64,000 nucleotides of DNA from positions 62,001 to 126,000 of the forward strand of contig NZ_FOOR01000007.1 of assembly GCF_900113255.1 (NCBI RefSeq), written 5' to 3'. Numbering within the stretch: the stretch's first letter is position 1; each line of letters starts with the position of its first letter. Source of the stretch: Novosphingobium sp. CF614 (GTDB taxonomy: Bacteria; Pseudomonadota; Alphaproteobacteria; Sphingomonadales; Sphingomonadaceae). The notes below the pieces were generated by a model that was not told the DNA's origin, did not search any database, and saw nothing but the letters and a program-made list of their open reading frames with translations. The translations under genes and the position numbers were made by a program. Below are positions 51,722 through 60,718 of this stretch, piece by piece.

Positions 51722-52419
51722 GCGAAAACCCGCTCGACAACCCGATCTGGCACGCCCTTGCCGGAGAACAGGCACGGTTCGCGCTGAGCGGCGGCGCGGC
51801 CCGGCGCTTCCGCGCCGATATCGGCCCGCTCGCCGCTGTCCGCGACCAGTCCGACGATGGGCTTGCGGACCTTGCCGCGCTGGCCCGCAAACATGGTGCG
51901 CTGGTGCTGTTCCAGCCCGACGACGATTCACGGATGCCCAACCGCCACGCCGGCTTGCGAGTGGTGAAACAGGCCCGAGGCGTGCAGATGATCTTCCGGG
52001 AAGCGGTATCCTTCCGGGAAACCGACGATGCGCAGGCCAGGCCGCTCGGGCCCGAGAACTACCCCGAGATGCTCGCGCTGGCGCGCTTGACCGAACCCGG
52101 TCCCTTCGCCGCGCGCACCGCCGATCTCGGCGGTTTCTGGGGCATTTTCGACGACGGCCGGCTGATCGCCATGGCAGGGCAAAGGCTGCGCATACCCGGC
52201 CATGCCGAAGTGAGCGGAGTCTGCACGCATCCCGATGCGCGCGGCCGCGGCCTTGCCGCCCGCCTGACGCGCAAGGTCGTGGGGCAAATCCTGGCTGAAG
52301 GACGCCTGCCGATCCTTCACGCCTACGCCGACAACGAAGTGGCGCTGGCGCTTTACCGGCGGCTCGGCTTCGCCGAGCGGACGCATTTCCGCTTGACGGC
52401 CTGCGAGGCCGCACCCTGA
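51718..52419 (+). CDS. GNAT-family N-acetyltransferase
   Basis: 233 residues. C-terminal GNAT fold: VSGVCTHPDARGRGLAARLT holds the acetyl-CoA pyrophosphate loop (RGRGLA), and HAYADNEVALALYRRLGF is the family's final motif. The N-terminal 100 residues are less conserved. Substrate unknown; pairing with MarR suggests a drug- or metabolite-responsive acetylation unit. Convergent with nusG, 19 bp apart. Confidence 0.85.
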   Translation: MSENPLDNPIWHALAGEQARFALSGGAARRFRADIGPLAAVRDQSDDGLADLAALARKHGALVLFQPDDDSRMPNRHAGLRVVKQARGVQMIFREAVSFRETDDAQARPLGPENYPEMLALARLTEPGPFAARTADLGGFWGIFDDGRLIAMAGQRLRIPGHAEVSGVCTHPDARGRGLAARLTRKVVGQILAEGRLPILHAYADNEVALALYRRLGFAERTHFRLTACEAAP

Positions 52420-52438
52420 CGGGCGCGGCGCCCGGGCG

Positions 52439-52975
52439 TCACTTGCTGAGTTCGACGTGCTCGAAATCGAGCTCGACCGGTGTCGCGCGGCCGAAGATCG
52501 AAACCGAGACCTTGACCCGGTTCTTGTCGAAATCGAGTTCCTCGACCACGCCGTTGAAGCTGGCGAACGGGCCGTCGAGCACTTTCACCGAATCGCCGAT
52601 CTCGTAATCGATGTTGATGTGCTTGCGCGGCGCGGCGGCGGCGGCTTCGGCGGCACCGAAGTAGCGCGCGGCCTCCGTCTCGCTGATTGCCTGGGGCTTG
52701 CCGCTGGCGCCCAGGAAACCGGTCACCTTCGGGGTGTTCTTGATGAGGTGATAGACATCGTCGTTCAGCGCCAGCTTGGCGAGCACGTAGCCGGGCATGG
52801 TCTTGCGTTCGACCTGCACTTTCTTCCCGCGCTTGACCTCGGTGATGGTCTCATGCGGGACCTGCACGTCCTCGACAAGCTGCGACAGGCCCATCCGCTC
52901 CGCTTCGGAGAGGATGGATTCCTTCACTTTGTTCTCGAAGCCGGAATAGGCGTGGATGATGTACCAGCGGGCCAT
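52439..52975 (-). CDS. nusG: transcription antitermination protein NusG
   Basis: 178 residues. RWYIIHAYSGFENKVKESIL (NGN domain) and the C-terminal KOW motif in GDSVKVLDGPFASFNGVVEE. It binds RNA polymerase, S10 and Rho. Preceded by secE at 30 bp, but not followed by rplK as usual. Confidence 0.97.
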   Translation of the reverse strand: MARWYIIHAYSGFENKVKESILSEAERMGLSQLVEDVQVPHETITEVKRGKKVQVERKTMPGYVLAKLALNDDVYHLIKNTPKVTGFLGASGKPQAISETEAARYFGAAEAAAAAPRKHINIDYEIGDSVKVLDGPFASFNGVVEELDFDKNRVKVSVSIFGRATPVELDFEHVELSK

Positions 52976-53005
52976 GGTTCTCTCTTCGTATCTAGTTTCA
53001 GGCGA

Positions 53006-53200
53006 TCACAGCAGCGACAGCAGCGAGCTGACCACCCAGCCGAACAACGCATCGATGCCGAGGAAGAAGGTTGCCAGCAGCACCGTCATGATACCGACGA
53101 AGATCGCCGTCGTCACCGTCTCCTGGCGCGAAGGCCAATGGATCTTGCGTGTTTCCGTCTGGACCTGGCGCATGAATTCGCCGGGATTGATCTTGGCCAT
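53006..53200 (-). CDS. secE: preprotein translocase subunit SecE
   Basis: 64 residues from ATG 53200. An amphipathic helix (GEFMRQVQTETRKIHWPSRQ) and one membrane span (TAIFVGIMTVLLATFFLGID), the short single-span SecE form. Promoter candidate TTGCAA-N16-CTAAGT at 53332-53359 would give a leader of about 125 nt. Confidence 0.95.
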   Translation of the reverse strand: MAKINPGEFMRQVQTETRKIHWPSRQETVTTAIFVGIMTVLLATFFLGIDALFGWVVSSLLSLL

Positions 53201-53331
53201 GTCAGTCGCTCTCGTGTCTCTTGCCTGATGCCTGAGCAATGAATCTCTCGTTTCTTCCGCCTAGGGGCCATCGCCGCCCCGGCCGAGGCCGGGAGGGGCA
53301 AATGAAGTCCGCATGTCGGAAGGAATGGGGG

Positions 53332-53359
53332 ACTTAGCTCCCGTCCGCCGGATTTGCAA
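53332..53359 (-). promoter_or_regulatory. secE-nusG promoter
   Basis: Minus strand TTGCAA (53359-53354), 16 bp, CTAAGT (53337-53332). It overlaps the 3' end of the membrane protein gene at 53334, so secE-nusG can be transcribed independently of that gene. Confidence 0.6.
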
Positions 53360-54845
53360 GGTCCACCGCGTCGGGAAGCCGTGCCAGGAACGAGTTGGGC
53401 GTGCTGTAGACTATCCGCGCGCCGTCCGGCAGCGCCACCGGCTGCGCATTGCCGATGAACCACAGGTAGTCCGCATGGCGCGCCGGCTTGAACTTGCGCA
53501 GATCGATGTGCTGGGTGGGCGAATAGAGGATGCGCTGGGTGGGATCGTTGAACCGGTATTTCGTCTCGCGCATCGAGAGCATGTGCACGTCGGGCAGCGC
53601 GAAATTGGAATTTTCCATGGCACTGCGCCTCACCACCGCGAAGCTGCCGAAATGTTCGAACGGCCCGAACAGCCACTGCGTGCGCGGGATGGCGACGGCG
53701 GTGGCGACTCGCGCGCCTTCGGGCACATGATCGAGCGCGCCGATCAACTGCCGCGCGGTCTGCGCATCCTCGTACCAGACCACCGTGGTAACCGCGATGC
53801 GCGAGGTGAACAGCAGTCCCGCCAGTGCCAGCCCCCAGCGCGGCACCTGCCAGTCGATCGCCAGGCACGCGACCAGCAGCGCGGCGGTGCTGAGGCGATA
53901 GTCGGCATAGTCGCCGCCGAAGATCTGGCGCGGCACGATCAGCGTCAGCACCAGCAGGATCAGCGCGGCCCAGCCAGCGCGCCCGTCGAAGCGCTTGGAG
54001 ACCAGCGCGAACACGATCACCGCGAGCACGACGCAGAGGCCGGCGATGTCGAACACCGGATCATAGCTGCGCATCGCTTTGTAAAGGATGCCCCACTTGT
54101 AATCGAGCACGCCCCAGCGGCCGTAGGAAACCTGCGAATTGGCGCCCATGCCCGCCAGCATCGGCACAAGCGGAAAAATCAGCGGCCAGGGCTTCTGGAA
54201 TGGCCGCCAGTCCCGCCAGTTCTGGCGCTTGGTCCACTCGTAGCCGAACACCAGCACGCCCATCACCCCCCAGCCCGAGACGTGGCACAGCCATACCCCG
54301 AAGCTGATCGGCACGAACGCCACCAGGCGCCATGGCGATCGTTCCATCCGCACCCATAGCGCGAAGGCGAAGAACGCCATCGCCAGCGACAGCGAATAGT
54401 TGAGGAAGCCCATCAGCAGCGACGGCGACCAGATCATCGCGAAGGCCAGTATCGCGCCGACGCCGATGCGCCTGCGCAAACTCCAGACGACGGCGATGAT
54501 CGACAGCCCGGTCAGGAACGGGATCAGCGCGACGATCAGCCGTCCCGCTTGCTCGAGCCCGAAAATCGGCGCCAGCGGCACCATCAGCAATTCGGCGCCG
54601 AGGTTGCCGGTCCACTCCCACTTGAACAGGAAATACCGGGTCATGAACGGATCGTCGCCGTGATCCAGCATGACCTTGAAACCCGCGAGATGCGAAGGAT
54701 AGTCCGTCATCTGCGGGGTCCAGGCCACCATCACGGGCAGCGCGGCCAGAACCGAAAGCACTATGCCGAGCCAGAGCGCTTCGTTGCGCTTGCCGCTGGG
54801 CGTTTCGGTTATTTCGTCCGCGTCAGGGTGCGCCGTTCCGTGCAT
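53334..54845 (-). CDS. multi-pass membrane protein of unknown function
   Basis: 503 residues with about ten to twelve predicted membrane spans, an early acidic loop (WTPQMTDYPSHLAGFKVMLD) after the first span, and a soluble C-terminal region of about 130 residues. The overall layout resembles GT-C glycosyltransferases, whose first external loop carries an acidic motif, but no definite family motif is visible. It lies between tRNA-Trp and secE on the same strand, interrupting a normally direct linkage. Confidence 0.7.
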   Translation of the reverse strand: MHGTAHPDADEITETPSGKRNEALWLGIVLSVLAALPVMVAWTPQMTDYPSHLAGFKVMLDHGDDPFMTRYFLFKWEWTGNLGAELLMVPLAPIFGLEQAGRLIVALIPFLTGLSIIAVVWSLRRRIGVGAILAFAMIWSPSLLMGFLNYSLSLAMAFFAFALWVRMERSPWRLVAFVPISFGVWLCHVSGWGVMGVLVFGYEWTKRQNWRDWRPFQKPWPLIFPLVPMLAGMGANSQVSYGRWGVLDYKWGILYKAMRSYDPVFDIAGLCVVLAVIVFALVSKRFDGRAGWAALILLVLTLIVPRQIFGGDYADYRLSTAALLVACLAIDWQVPRWGLALAGLLFTSRIAVTTVVWYEDAQTARQLIGALDHVPEGARVATAVAIPRTQWLFGPFEHFGSFAVVRRSAMENSNFALPDVHMLSMRETKYRFNDPTQRILYSPTQHIDLRKFKPARHADYLWFIGNAQPVALPDGARIVYSTPNSFLARLPDAVDLANPADGS

Positions 54846-55037
54846 GTGCGACTGAATCTTTCCCCGCTACGCCCGAATCGCCTGGACGCGGTTCTCCTAA
54901 TCGTCACCGCGTAATTGGCAAGGCATGCACACGCTACAGGCCTTCTCGGCTCGTCGCAAATCCAGCGGCGAACCCGCGTGATTCGAAGGTTCGGATGCCT
55001 GCGGAACGGCCGCTTACCGTCAATTCCAGGGAAATAC

Positions 55038-55113
55038 TGGCAGGAGTGGCAGGATTCGAACCCGCGGCCCTCGGTTTTGGAGACCGATGCTCTACCAACT
55101 GAGCTACACTCCT
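55038..55113 (-). tRNA. tRNA-Trp (anticodon CCA)
   Basis: Minus strand cloverleaf: acceptor AGGAGTG pairs with CACTCCT, discriminator G, encoded CCA at 55038-55040. The anticodon stem and loop read CGGTCTCCAAAACCG, anticodon CCA. D-arm AGCTC...GAGC and T-arm GCGGG-TTCGAAT-CCTGC are intact. It lies upstream of secE-nusG on the same strand, as in many bacteria. Confidence 0.96.
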
Positions 55114-55127
55114 GCGGGCGCCGGTGC

Positions 55128-55155
55128 GTCTAGATTGAGACGGAACGGATTACAA
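55128..55155 (-). promoter_or_regulatory. tRNA-Trp promoter
   Basis: Minus strand TTGTAA (55155-55150), 16 bp, CTAGAC (55133-55128). Start expected near 55121, about 8 nt before the tRNA. Confidence 0.6.
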
Positions 55156-55207
55156 GGGAATCCGGCAAGATATTCCAAGTCGCGCGCAATCTGGTAGAAG
55201 CCGCAAG

Positions 55208-56059
55208 GTGCACGCTCCCCGTTCCGCTCCCCTGATCGAGCCCGACCTGCTCATGCTCGCTTACCGCAGCGGGATATTCCCCATGGCGGACAGCCGCGAG
55301 GATCCGGAGATTTTCTGGATCGAACCGAGGCTGCGCGCGGTGCTGCCGCTCGATGGATTTCGCATGTCGCGCTCGCTCGCCCGCACCTTGCGCCGCGGCC
55401 GCTTCACGGTGACCTGCAACGCGGCGTTCGAGGAGGTCATGGACGCCTGCGCCGCCCCGCGCCGCGTCCGGCCCGACGACGATGCGGAAGGTGACGGGGA
55501 AAGCGGAAGCTGGATCAGCCACCGCATCCAGGCGAGCTATGAGAATCTCCATTATCTGGGCCACGCCCACTCGATCGAGTGCTGGCAGCAGGCCCCGGAG
55601 GGCCGCCGGCTGGTCGGCGGGCTCTATGGCGTCGGCTTCGACCGGGTGTTCTGCGGCGAGAGCATGTTCAGCCGCGTGCCCGATGCCTCCAAGGTCGCGC
55701 TCGCCTGGCTGGTCGCGGCCTTGCGGCGCGGCGGTGCGAGCCTGCTGGACTGCCAGTTCATCACCCCCCACCTCGCCTCGCTCGGCGCGGTGGAGATGAG
55801 CCAGAAGCGCTACCTGGCACTGCTCCAGGCGGCACAATCCTCGGCGCCTCACTCGTCAGTGGTGCCAGCGGCCGTTTCCGGCGCCGCCGTGGCGGTGGGC
55901 GAAGAGGACGGAACCGGGGCCGAAGCGGGTCGAGAGGGGGGCGGAGGGGTGCTCACCCTGCCCGAGGCCTTCGCCGCGCTGCTGGAGGACGCAGCGTCCG
56001 CCGGACTGGCCTCCTCGCCCGGGAAATGCATCGCGCAGGCCTTGACCCAGACGTCGTAG
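55208..56059 (+). CDS. aat: leucyl/phenylalanyl-tRNA-protein transferase
   Basis: 283 residues from GTG 55208. PDLLMLAYRSGIFPMADS, then IFWIEPRLRAVLPLDGFRMS, GGLYGVGFDRVFCGESMFSR and LLDCQFITPHLASLGAVEMS are the family core. It adds Leu or Phe to proteins with N-terminal Lys/Arg, marking them for ClpAP. The last 70 residues, ending SSPGKCIAQALTQTS, extend past the usual family end and lie over the convergent DUF2155 gene by 211 bp. Confidence 0.93.
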   Translation: MHAPRSAPLIEPDLLMLAYRSGIFPMADSREDPEIFWIEPRLRAVLPLDGFRMSRSLARTLRRGRFTVTCNAAFEEVMDACAAPRRVRPDDDAEGDGESGSWISHRIQASYENLHYLGHAHSIECWQQAPEGRRLVGGLYGVGFDRVFCGESMFSRVPDASKVALAWLVAALRRGGASLLDCQFITPHLASLGAVEMSQKRYLALLQAAQSSAPHSSVVPAAVSGAAVAVGEEDGTGAEAGREGGGGVLTLPEAFAALLEDAASAGLASSPGKCIAQALTQTS

Positions 56060-56505
56060 ACCGGGTGCTGAACGACGTTGAGGGCCGGCGAGTTCTTGAA
56101 CAGCCAGCCCGAAAAAATCCTGTGCCAGGCCAGCTTCTCGTTGGAGTTGCTGCGTTCCTCCACGAAGACCTGGACGAAGGCGCCCTCTTCCTGGGGATGC
56201 TCCCAGGGCAGCGTCTTCTCACATGTGGCGACCTTGACCACCAGGTTGCCCAGGCGCTTCGATTCGCCCGGCTTCATCACCACGTCCTGCGTGATGTTGT
56301 TGCGCTTGTTGAGAACGCCCAGAGTGACCACGCGGTCCTTGTTGGGCGTGCCGAGCTGCTGCCCCTGCATCGCCTGCGCCGGCCCTGCCTGCATCCCGGC
56401 GATGGCGTCGGGAACGCTGGTGTCCTGCTCTTCGGGCTTGGGTTCACCGCTGCAAGCCGCGAGCAGCACGGCGATGCACGACAGACAGGCGGCGGCCCGC
56501 TTCAC
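55849..56505 (-). CDS. DUF2155 lipoprotein
   Basis: 218 residues. Lipobox VLLAAC, then the DUF2155 core VVTLGVLNKRNNITQDVVMK, LGNLVVKVATCEKTLPWEHP, AFVQVFVEER and IFSGWLFKNSPALNVVQHPV then YDVWVKAC. The C-terminal 50 residues are serine/proline/alanine-rich. It overlaps aat tail to tail for 211 bp, so its conserved YDVWVKAC is antisense to aat's C-terminal IAQALTQTS. Possible role in envelope or complex I context; NDUFA12 is 11 bp upstream. Confidence 0.88.
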   Translation of the reverse strand: MKRAAACLSCIAVLLAACSGEPKPEEQDTSVPDAIAGMQAGPAQAMQGQQLGTPNKDRVVTLGVLNKRNNITQDVVMKPGESKRLGNLVVKVATCEKTLPWEHPQEEGAFVQVFVEERSNSNEKLAWHRIFSGWLFKNSPALNVVQHPVYDVWVKACAMHFPGEEASPADAASSSSAAKASGRVSTPPPPSRPASAPVPSSSPTATAAPETAAGTTDE

Positions 56506-56516
56506 GGGACCGTTCC

Positions 56517-56945
56517 TCAGCCTTCCGGCGACGCTACAAGACTGTCACCATCCGGCGACCAGGCCTCATAGTCTCCGGTCGCCGCGGCGCGCTTGCCGCC
56601 ACGTTCCAGCGCGCCCTGCGGACGATAGGCGCTCGGCGTGCCGGTGACATTCGGCGTGTAGTCCACTTCCCAGATCCGCGGCGGCGGCAGATGGCTTTCG
56701 GGCACGCCATCATAGGAATGGTGCAGCCAGCCGTGCCATTCGGCCGGGACGTTGCTGGCATCGTTGGCGCCCGCGTAGATCACCCAGCGACGATCATAGC
56801 CCTCGGTGGTCTTCGCCTTCGTCGCACGGTAATACTTGTTGCCCTGCGCATCGGTGCCGACGTGCTCGCCGTTCATCGCGCTCCAGAGCGAAGTGCCGAT
56901 GGTGGCGCCGTCCCACCAGGTGAAGATCTTGGACAGGATTCCCAT
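56517..56945 (-). CDS. NDUFA12-family complex I accessory protein
   Basis: 142 residues from ATG 56945. KIFTWWDGATIGTSLWSAMN, GNKYYRATK, RRWVIYAGANDASNVPAEWH and WLHHSYDGVPE match the alphaproteobacterial counterpart of the mitochondrial NDUFA12 subunit (B17.2), which helps assemble NADH:ubiquinone oxidoreductase. The core nuo genes are not in this window. Located between rplQ and DUF2155 on the same strand. Confidence 0.93.
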   Translation of the reverse strand: MGILSKIFTWWDGATIGTSLWSAMNGEHVGTDAQGNKYYRATKAKTTEGYDRRWVIYAGANDASNVPAEWHGWLHHSYDGVPESHLPPPRIWEVDYTPNVTGTPSAYRPQGALERGGKRAAATGDYEAWSPDGDSLVASPEG

Positions 56946-57024
56946 GAGCCGCGCGTTAGCCTTTCTGGCCCCCTCTAGGCAAGCGTGTTGAGGCCTCCGC
57001 GCCGACAGGCCGCGCAAATGACAA

Positions 57025-57048
57025 CGGCCGCTCCCGGAAGAGCGGCCG
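57025..57048 (-). terminator. hairpin after rplQ
   Basis: CGGCCGCTC (57025-57033) and GAGCGGCCG (57040-57048) are exactly complementary with a 6-nt loop. On the minus strand it is followed by TTGTCATTTG. It sits 32 bp after the rplQ stop and probably ends the alpha operon. Confidence 0.65.
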
Positions 57049-57079
57049 CTTTGCATTCTTCCCGAAGGAGCTGCCGGGC

Positions 57080-57502
57080 TCAGGCCTCGGCGTACTCATC
57101 AACCTCGGTGTTCACCGGGCCCGAATCCTGGCCCTTGGCATCGGTATCGCGGTCGACCAGTTCGATGATCGCGATCGGGGCGGCGTCCGAGGCGCGGATA
57201 CCGGCCTTGATAATGCGGGTGTAGCCGCCGCTGCGACCAGCATAGCGCTCGGCGAGGACTTCGAAGAGCTTCTTTTCCTGAGTCTCGTCCAACAGCCGCG
57301 CATGGGCGAGGCGGCGGTTCGAGAGGCCGCCATGCTTGGCGAGGGTGATGAGCTTCTCGACGTAGGGGCGCAGTTCCTTGGCCTTGGCGGTGGTGGTCTG
57401 GATCTGCTCGTGCTTGACGAGGGCAGCGGCCATGTTGCGCATCAGGGCGGCGCGGTGGCCGGACTTGCGCTGCAGCTTGCGGCCGGACATCTTGTGACGC
57501 AT
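57080..57502 (-). CDS. rplQ: 50S ribosomal protein L17
   Basis: 140 residues. [20 protein letters not shown], then [20 protein letters not shown] and KLITLAKHG identify L17, which lies near the exit tunnel. A short acidic C-terminal extension of about 20 residues is present, as in other alphaproteobacteria. Last gene of the rpsM-rpsK-rpoA-rplQ group. Confidence 0.97.
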   Translation of the reverse strand: MRHKMSGRKLQRKSGHRAALMRNMAAALVKHEQIQTTTAKAKELRPYVEKLITLAKHGGLSNRRLAHARLLDETQEKKLFEVLAERYAGRSGGYTRIIKAGIRASDAAPIAIIELVDRDTDAKGQDSGPVNTEVDEYAEA

Positions 57503-57601
57503 TTCTTGTACTCCGTTCGTAAAGGGCCCGTGTCAGGTAGCCCAGTGCTGGTGGCCATTGAGGGCCGCCACCGTCCGCCCGAAACTCATGATCCGAAAAC
57601 G

Positions 57602-57629
57602 CGTCATCCCGGCTTTCACCGGGATGACG
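57602..57629. repeat. palindromic repeat between rpoA and rplQ
   Basis: CGTCATCCCGG (57602-57612) and CCGGGATGACG (57619-57629) are perfectly complementary with a 6-nt loop. This is a dispersed GTCATCCC-type repeat, here inside an essential operon 8 bp after the rpoA stop. It could tune relative levels of rpoA and rplQ mRNA. Confidence 0.75.
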
Positions 57630-57636
57630 GTATAGC

Positions 57637-58698
57637 TTAGCCCAGCAGCTCCTGTTCGAGCTTCTTGGCCATCTCCTCGATGTTTTCCGGCGGCCAGCCG
57701 GGGATGTCCATGCCGAGGCGCAGACCCATGGAGGAAAGCACTTCCTTGATCTCGTTGAGCGACTTGCGGCCGAAGTTCGGCGTGCGTAGCATCTCGGCCT
57801 CGGTCTTCTGGACCAGGTCGCCGATATAGATGATGTTGTCGTTCTTGAGGCAGTTGGCCGAACGCACCGAAAGCTCCAACTCGTCCACCTTCTTGAGCAG
57901 GTAGCGATTGAGCTGGTTGGTGTCGCTTTCTTCCGGAGCCGCGCCGGTCGCCATGCCGATCATCGGCGAAGTACCGACCGGGGTGATGTCCTCGAAGTGG
58001 ACGAACAGCGCCAGCTGGTCCTGGAGGATGCGCGCGGCATAGGCCACGGCGTCTTCAGGGGTCACGGTGCCGTCGGTCTCGATCGAGAGGCTCAGCTTGT
58101 CGAAGTCCAGCTCCTGGCCGATACGGGCGTTATCGACCTTGTAGCTGACCTGGCGGACCGGCGAGTAAAGCGAATCGACCGGAATCAGGCCGATCGGCGC
58201 GTCGATCGGGCGGTTCGCGACCGCCGGGACATAGCCCTTGCCGGTATCGGCGGTCAGTTCCATGTTGAGCGTCGCGCCCTCGTCGAGGTGGCAGATCACG
58301 AGGCCCTTGTTCATGACCTCGATGTCGCCAGAGACGGCGATGTCGCCGGCCTTGACTTCGGCCGGGCCGGTCACCGAGAGCTGGAGACGCTTCGGCCCTT
58401 CGCCCTGCATCTTGAGGGCGATCTGCTTGACGTTGAGCACGATGTCGGTGACATCCTCTCTCACGCCGGCGAGCGAGCTGAATTCGTGCAACACGTTCTC
58501 GATCTTGATCGAGGTGATGGCCGCGCCCTGCAGCGAGGAGAGCAGCACACGGCGCAACGCGTTGCCGAGCGTCAGGCCGAAGCCGCGCTCAAGAGGTTCG
58601 GCGATGAACGTCGCCTTCAGCTTGGGGTCGGGTCCCGGCTTGATCTCAAGGCTGTTGGGCTTCTTGAGTTCCTGCCAGTTCTTGATGTTGACAGTCAT
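57637..58698 (-). CDS. rpoA: DNA-directed RNA polymerase subunit alpha
   Basis: 353 residues. N-terminal dimerisation domain ([39 protein letters not shown]) and C-terminal domain ([56 protein letters not shown]). Assembly core of polymerase and target of activators, including the phage Ogr-like protein at 5053 if it works as in P2. Confidence 0.98.
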   Translation of the reverse strand: MTVNIKNWQELKKPNSLEIKPGPDPKLKATFIAEPLERGFGLTLGNALRRVLLSSLQGAAITSIKIENVLHEFSSLAGVREDVTDIVLNVKQIALKMQGEGPKRLQLSVTGPAEVKAGDIAVSGDIEVMNKGLVICHLDEGATLNMELTADTGKGYVPAVANRPIDAPIGLIPVDSLYSPVRQVSYKVDNARIGQELDFDKLSLSIETDGTVTPEDAVAYAARILQDQLALFVHFEDITPVGTSPMIGMATGAAPEESDTNQLNRYLLKKVDELELSVRSANCLKNDNIIYIGDLVQKTEAEMLRTPNFGRKSLNEIKEVLSSMGLRLGMDIPGWPPENIEEMAKKLEQELLG

Positions 58699-58807
58699 GG
58701 ACTTCCCCTGGGATTTCGATGGCGGTTACGCCCCACGGCCTGGTGGAAAGGCATGGGGACGTTCCGGAAAACGGGCGACGACCGGTTCGCCGCCCGAAAA
58801 GGCTCGA

Positions 58808-59197
58808 TCAGACGCGGCGGCGCTTGGAGGGGCGGACGCCGTTATGCGGGATCGGCGTGACGTCCCGGATCGAGGTGATGGTGAAGCCGACGGCCTGGAG
58901 TGCGCGCAGGGCGCTCTCGCGGCCCGAACCCGGACCCTTGACCTCGACCTCGAGAGTGCGCACGCCGTGCTCGGCGGCCTTCTTGCCGGCGTCGTCGGCG
59001 GCGACCTGCGCGGCATAGGGCGTCGACTTGCGGCTGCCCTTGAAGCCCATCATGCCGGCCGAGGACCAGCTGATGGCATTGCCCTGAGCGTCGGTGATCG
59101 TCACCATGGTGTTGTTGAAGCTGGCATTCACATGTGCGATGCCGCTCGTGATATTCTTGCGTTCGCGGCGCTTAATGCGCTGGGGTTCGCGTGCCAT
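58808..59197 (-). CDS. rpsK: 30S ribosomal protein S11
   Basis: 129 residues. [40 protein letters not shown] and [18 protein letters not shown] are diagnostic. Lines the mRNA path on the platform of the small subunit. 54 bp after rpsM. Confidence 0.98.
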   Translation of the reverse strand: MAREPQRIKRRERKNITSGIAHVNASFNNTMVTITDAQGNAISWSSAGMMGFKGSRKSTPYAAQVAADDAGKKAAEHGVRTLEVEVKGPGSGRESALRALQAVGFTITSIRDVTPIPHNGVRPSKRRRV

Positions 59198-59251
59198 ATC
59201 CGTGTATCCTGTCGATAATTCGCTGCGGAAACCGAGAGCCGGTTCGGCGGC

Positions 59252-59620
59252 TTACTTCTTCTTGCCGGCGATCGGCTTGGCCTTGCCCTTGCGGGTGCGC
59301 GCATTGGTGTGCGTGCGCTGGCCACGAACCGGGAGACCCTTGCGGTGACGCAGGCCACGGTAGCAGGCGAGGTCCATCAGGCGCTTGATGTTCATCGCGG
59401 TTTCGCGACGAAGATCACCCTCGACCGTGTGATCGGCATCGATGGTTTCGCGGATCTGGAGGACTTCGGCGTCCGACAGATCCTGCACGCGGCGGCTGTG
59501 ATCGATGCCGAGCTTGTCGGCGATCTCGATAGCCTTGGTGCGACCGATACCATGGATATACGTGAGCGCGATAATCACGCGCTTGTTGGTGGGGATATTC
59601 ACCCCGGCAATGCGAGCCAC
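59252..59620 (-). CDS. rpsM: 30S ribosomal protein S13
   Basis: 122 residues. [40 protein letters not shown] and [20 protein letters not shown] identify S13, which bridges the subunits and contacts the P-site tRNA. First gene of its group; promoter TTGACA-N16-CTAAGC at 59783-59810. Confidence 0.98.
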   Translation of the reverse strand: MARIAGVNIPTNKRVIIALTYIHGIGRTKAIEIADKLGIDHSRRVQDLSDAEVLQIRETIDADHTVEGDLRRETAMNIKRLMDLACYRGLRHRKGLPVRGQRTHTNARTRKGKAKPIAGKKK

Positions 59621-59929
59621 TTAAATCTCCTGCTCCACAGAGGCGCGATACGCGGCCCCTATCTCAACGCTTGACACCCGCAGCGCACGAAATGGCAAAG
59701 GACCGGTTGGCTTCACAGGCGGTGCCGAAGCACGCGCAGCCTGAGCCATCCGGACTTGCCGTTGCTGTCGAGTGAAGGGGGCGCTTAGGATGATTCGCAA
59801 GGAGTGTCAACGCCTGCGAGACAGGAAACAACCGTCACCCACCGCAATAGCAGTGCATGGATCGGCGCTGTGTTCATTCTGTAGCGTAAAATGACGCCGC
59901 AGTCAAAGCAGGCCGCCGCCTGCTTCCGG
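59621..59929. other. intergenic region between rpsM and the SRPBCC-like gene
   Basis: 309 bp without a supported gene. It contains the rpsM promoter at 59783-59810 and the leader of the rpsM operon. No terminator with a T-run is visible for the upstream gene at 59930. Confidence 0.55.
59783..59810 (-). promoter_or_regulatory. rpsM operon promoter
   Basis: Minus strand TTGACA (59810-59805), 16 bp, CTAAGC (59788-59783). It makes rpsM-rpsK-rpoA-rplQ independent of adk upstream, with a leader of about 155 nt. Confidence 0.65.
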
Positions 59930-60652
59930 TCAGCGCCCAATTTCCTTCCCGGACGCCTGCGGCGGCTGTTCCGAAAGCGGCAGCACGTCGAGGGCCGGCA
60001 CTTCCGTCTCGGCCTTGGGCTCAACCTGAATCTCCGGCAGCGGAAAGGCCGCCGCGAAAGCCCCGCCCAGCTTGGCCGCGAGGTGACCGACCTGCTCGCC
60101 GAGCACGCCGTCCACCGCCGGGGCAAGCTTTTCGAAAGGCGTGCGGACATAGCCGCCGACGACGTATTCGAGCAGGATCTGCGTTCCCTTGCCCTTCTCC
60201 GCCGGCTTGAGTTGGATCGTCAACGTGCCGTTCGCCGCATCCGCCTGCAGCGGCCCTAGCGCTCCGACCATGCGCAGCGCGCGCGGCCGCTCGATATAGA
60301 CGACCCGCATGTGTTCGACGCCGCCGCGCGGCGCCGCCTTCGGGGACGTCTGGTTCGGCAGGACTTCGCAAAAGCAGCCGCCGGCGCGCGGATCGATCGA
60401 CAAGTGGGCCGCATCGCCCGACCAGGTATGCTCCGAATTCCACCACTCGGCCGGCTTGAGCAGCATGGCCCAGGTCTCGTCCAGGTCGGCGGAAACCTCG
60501 GCCACATGACGCACGACGAAACCGCGGTCGGAAACTTCCGCCACCTTGGCGACCGCCGGAACGCTTACCCCCGCGACGACCACGACAGCGGCGACCGCAA
60601 AAGTCAGCACCGAGACCAGCCCCCGGGTCAGGACGCGTATGAATGGCTTCAT
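59930..60652 (-). CDS. exported SRPBCC (START-like) domain protein
   Basis: 240 residues from ATG 60652. Signal peptide or anchor (SVLTFAVAAVVVVAGVSVPA), then a SRPBCC-type fold: GFVVRHVAEVSADLDETWAM, LLKPAEWWNSEHTWSGDAAH, GGCFCEVLP and GTQILLEYVVGGYV. Such domains bind hydrophobic ligands. It lies between adk and rpsM, interrupting the usual alpha-operon order. Function unknown. Confidence 0.75.
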   Translation of the reverse strand: MKPFIRVLTRGLVSVLTFAVAAVVVVAGVSVPAVAKVAEVSDRGFVVRHVAEVSADLDETWAMLLKPAEWWNSEHTWSGDAAHLSIDPRAGGCFCEVLPNQTSPKAAPRGGVEHMRVVYIERPRALRMVGALGPLQADAANGTLTIQLKPAEKGKGTQILLEYVVGGYVRTPFEKLAPAVDGVLGEQVGHLAAKLGGAFAAAFPLPEIQVEPKAETEVPALDVLPLSEQPPQASGKEIGR

Positions 60653-60718
60653 CGACGGCTCCCTTGTCATGGCCCGGCCATGCCCCGGCCTTGTCCCCGG
60701 TTATGGCCGAAACCGCGA

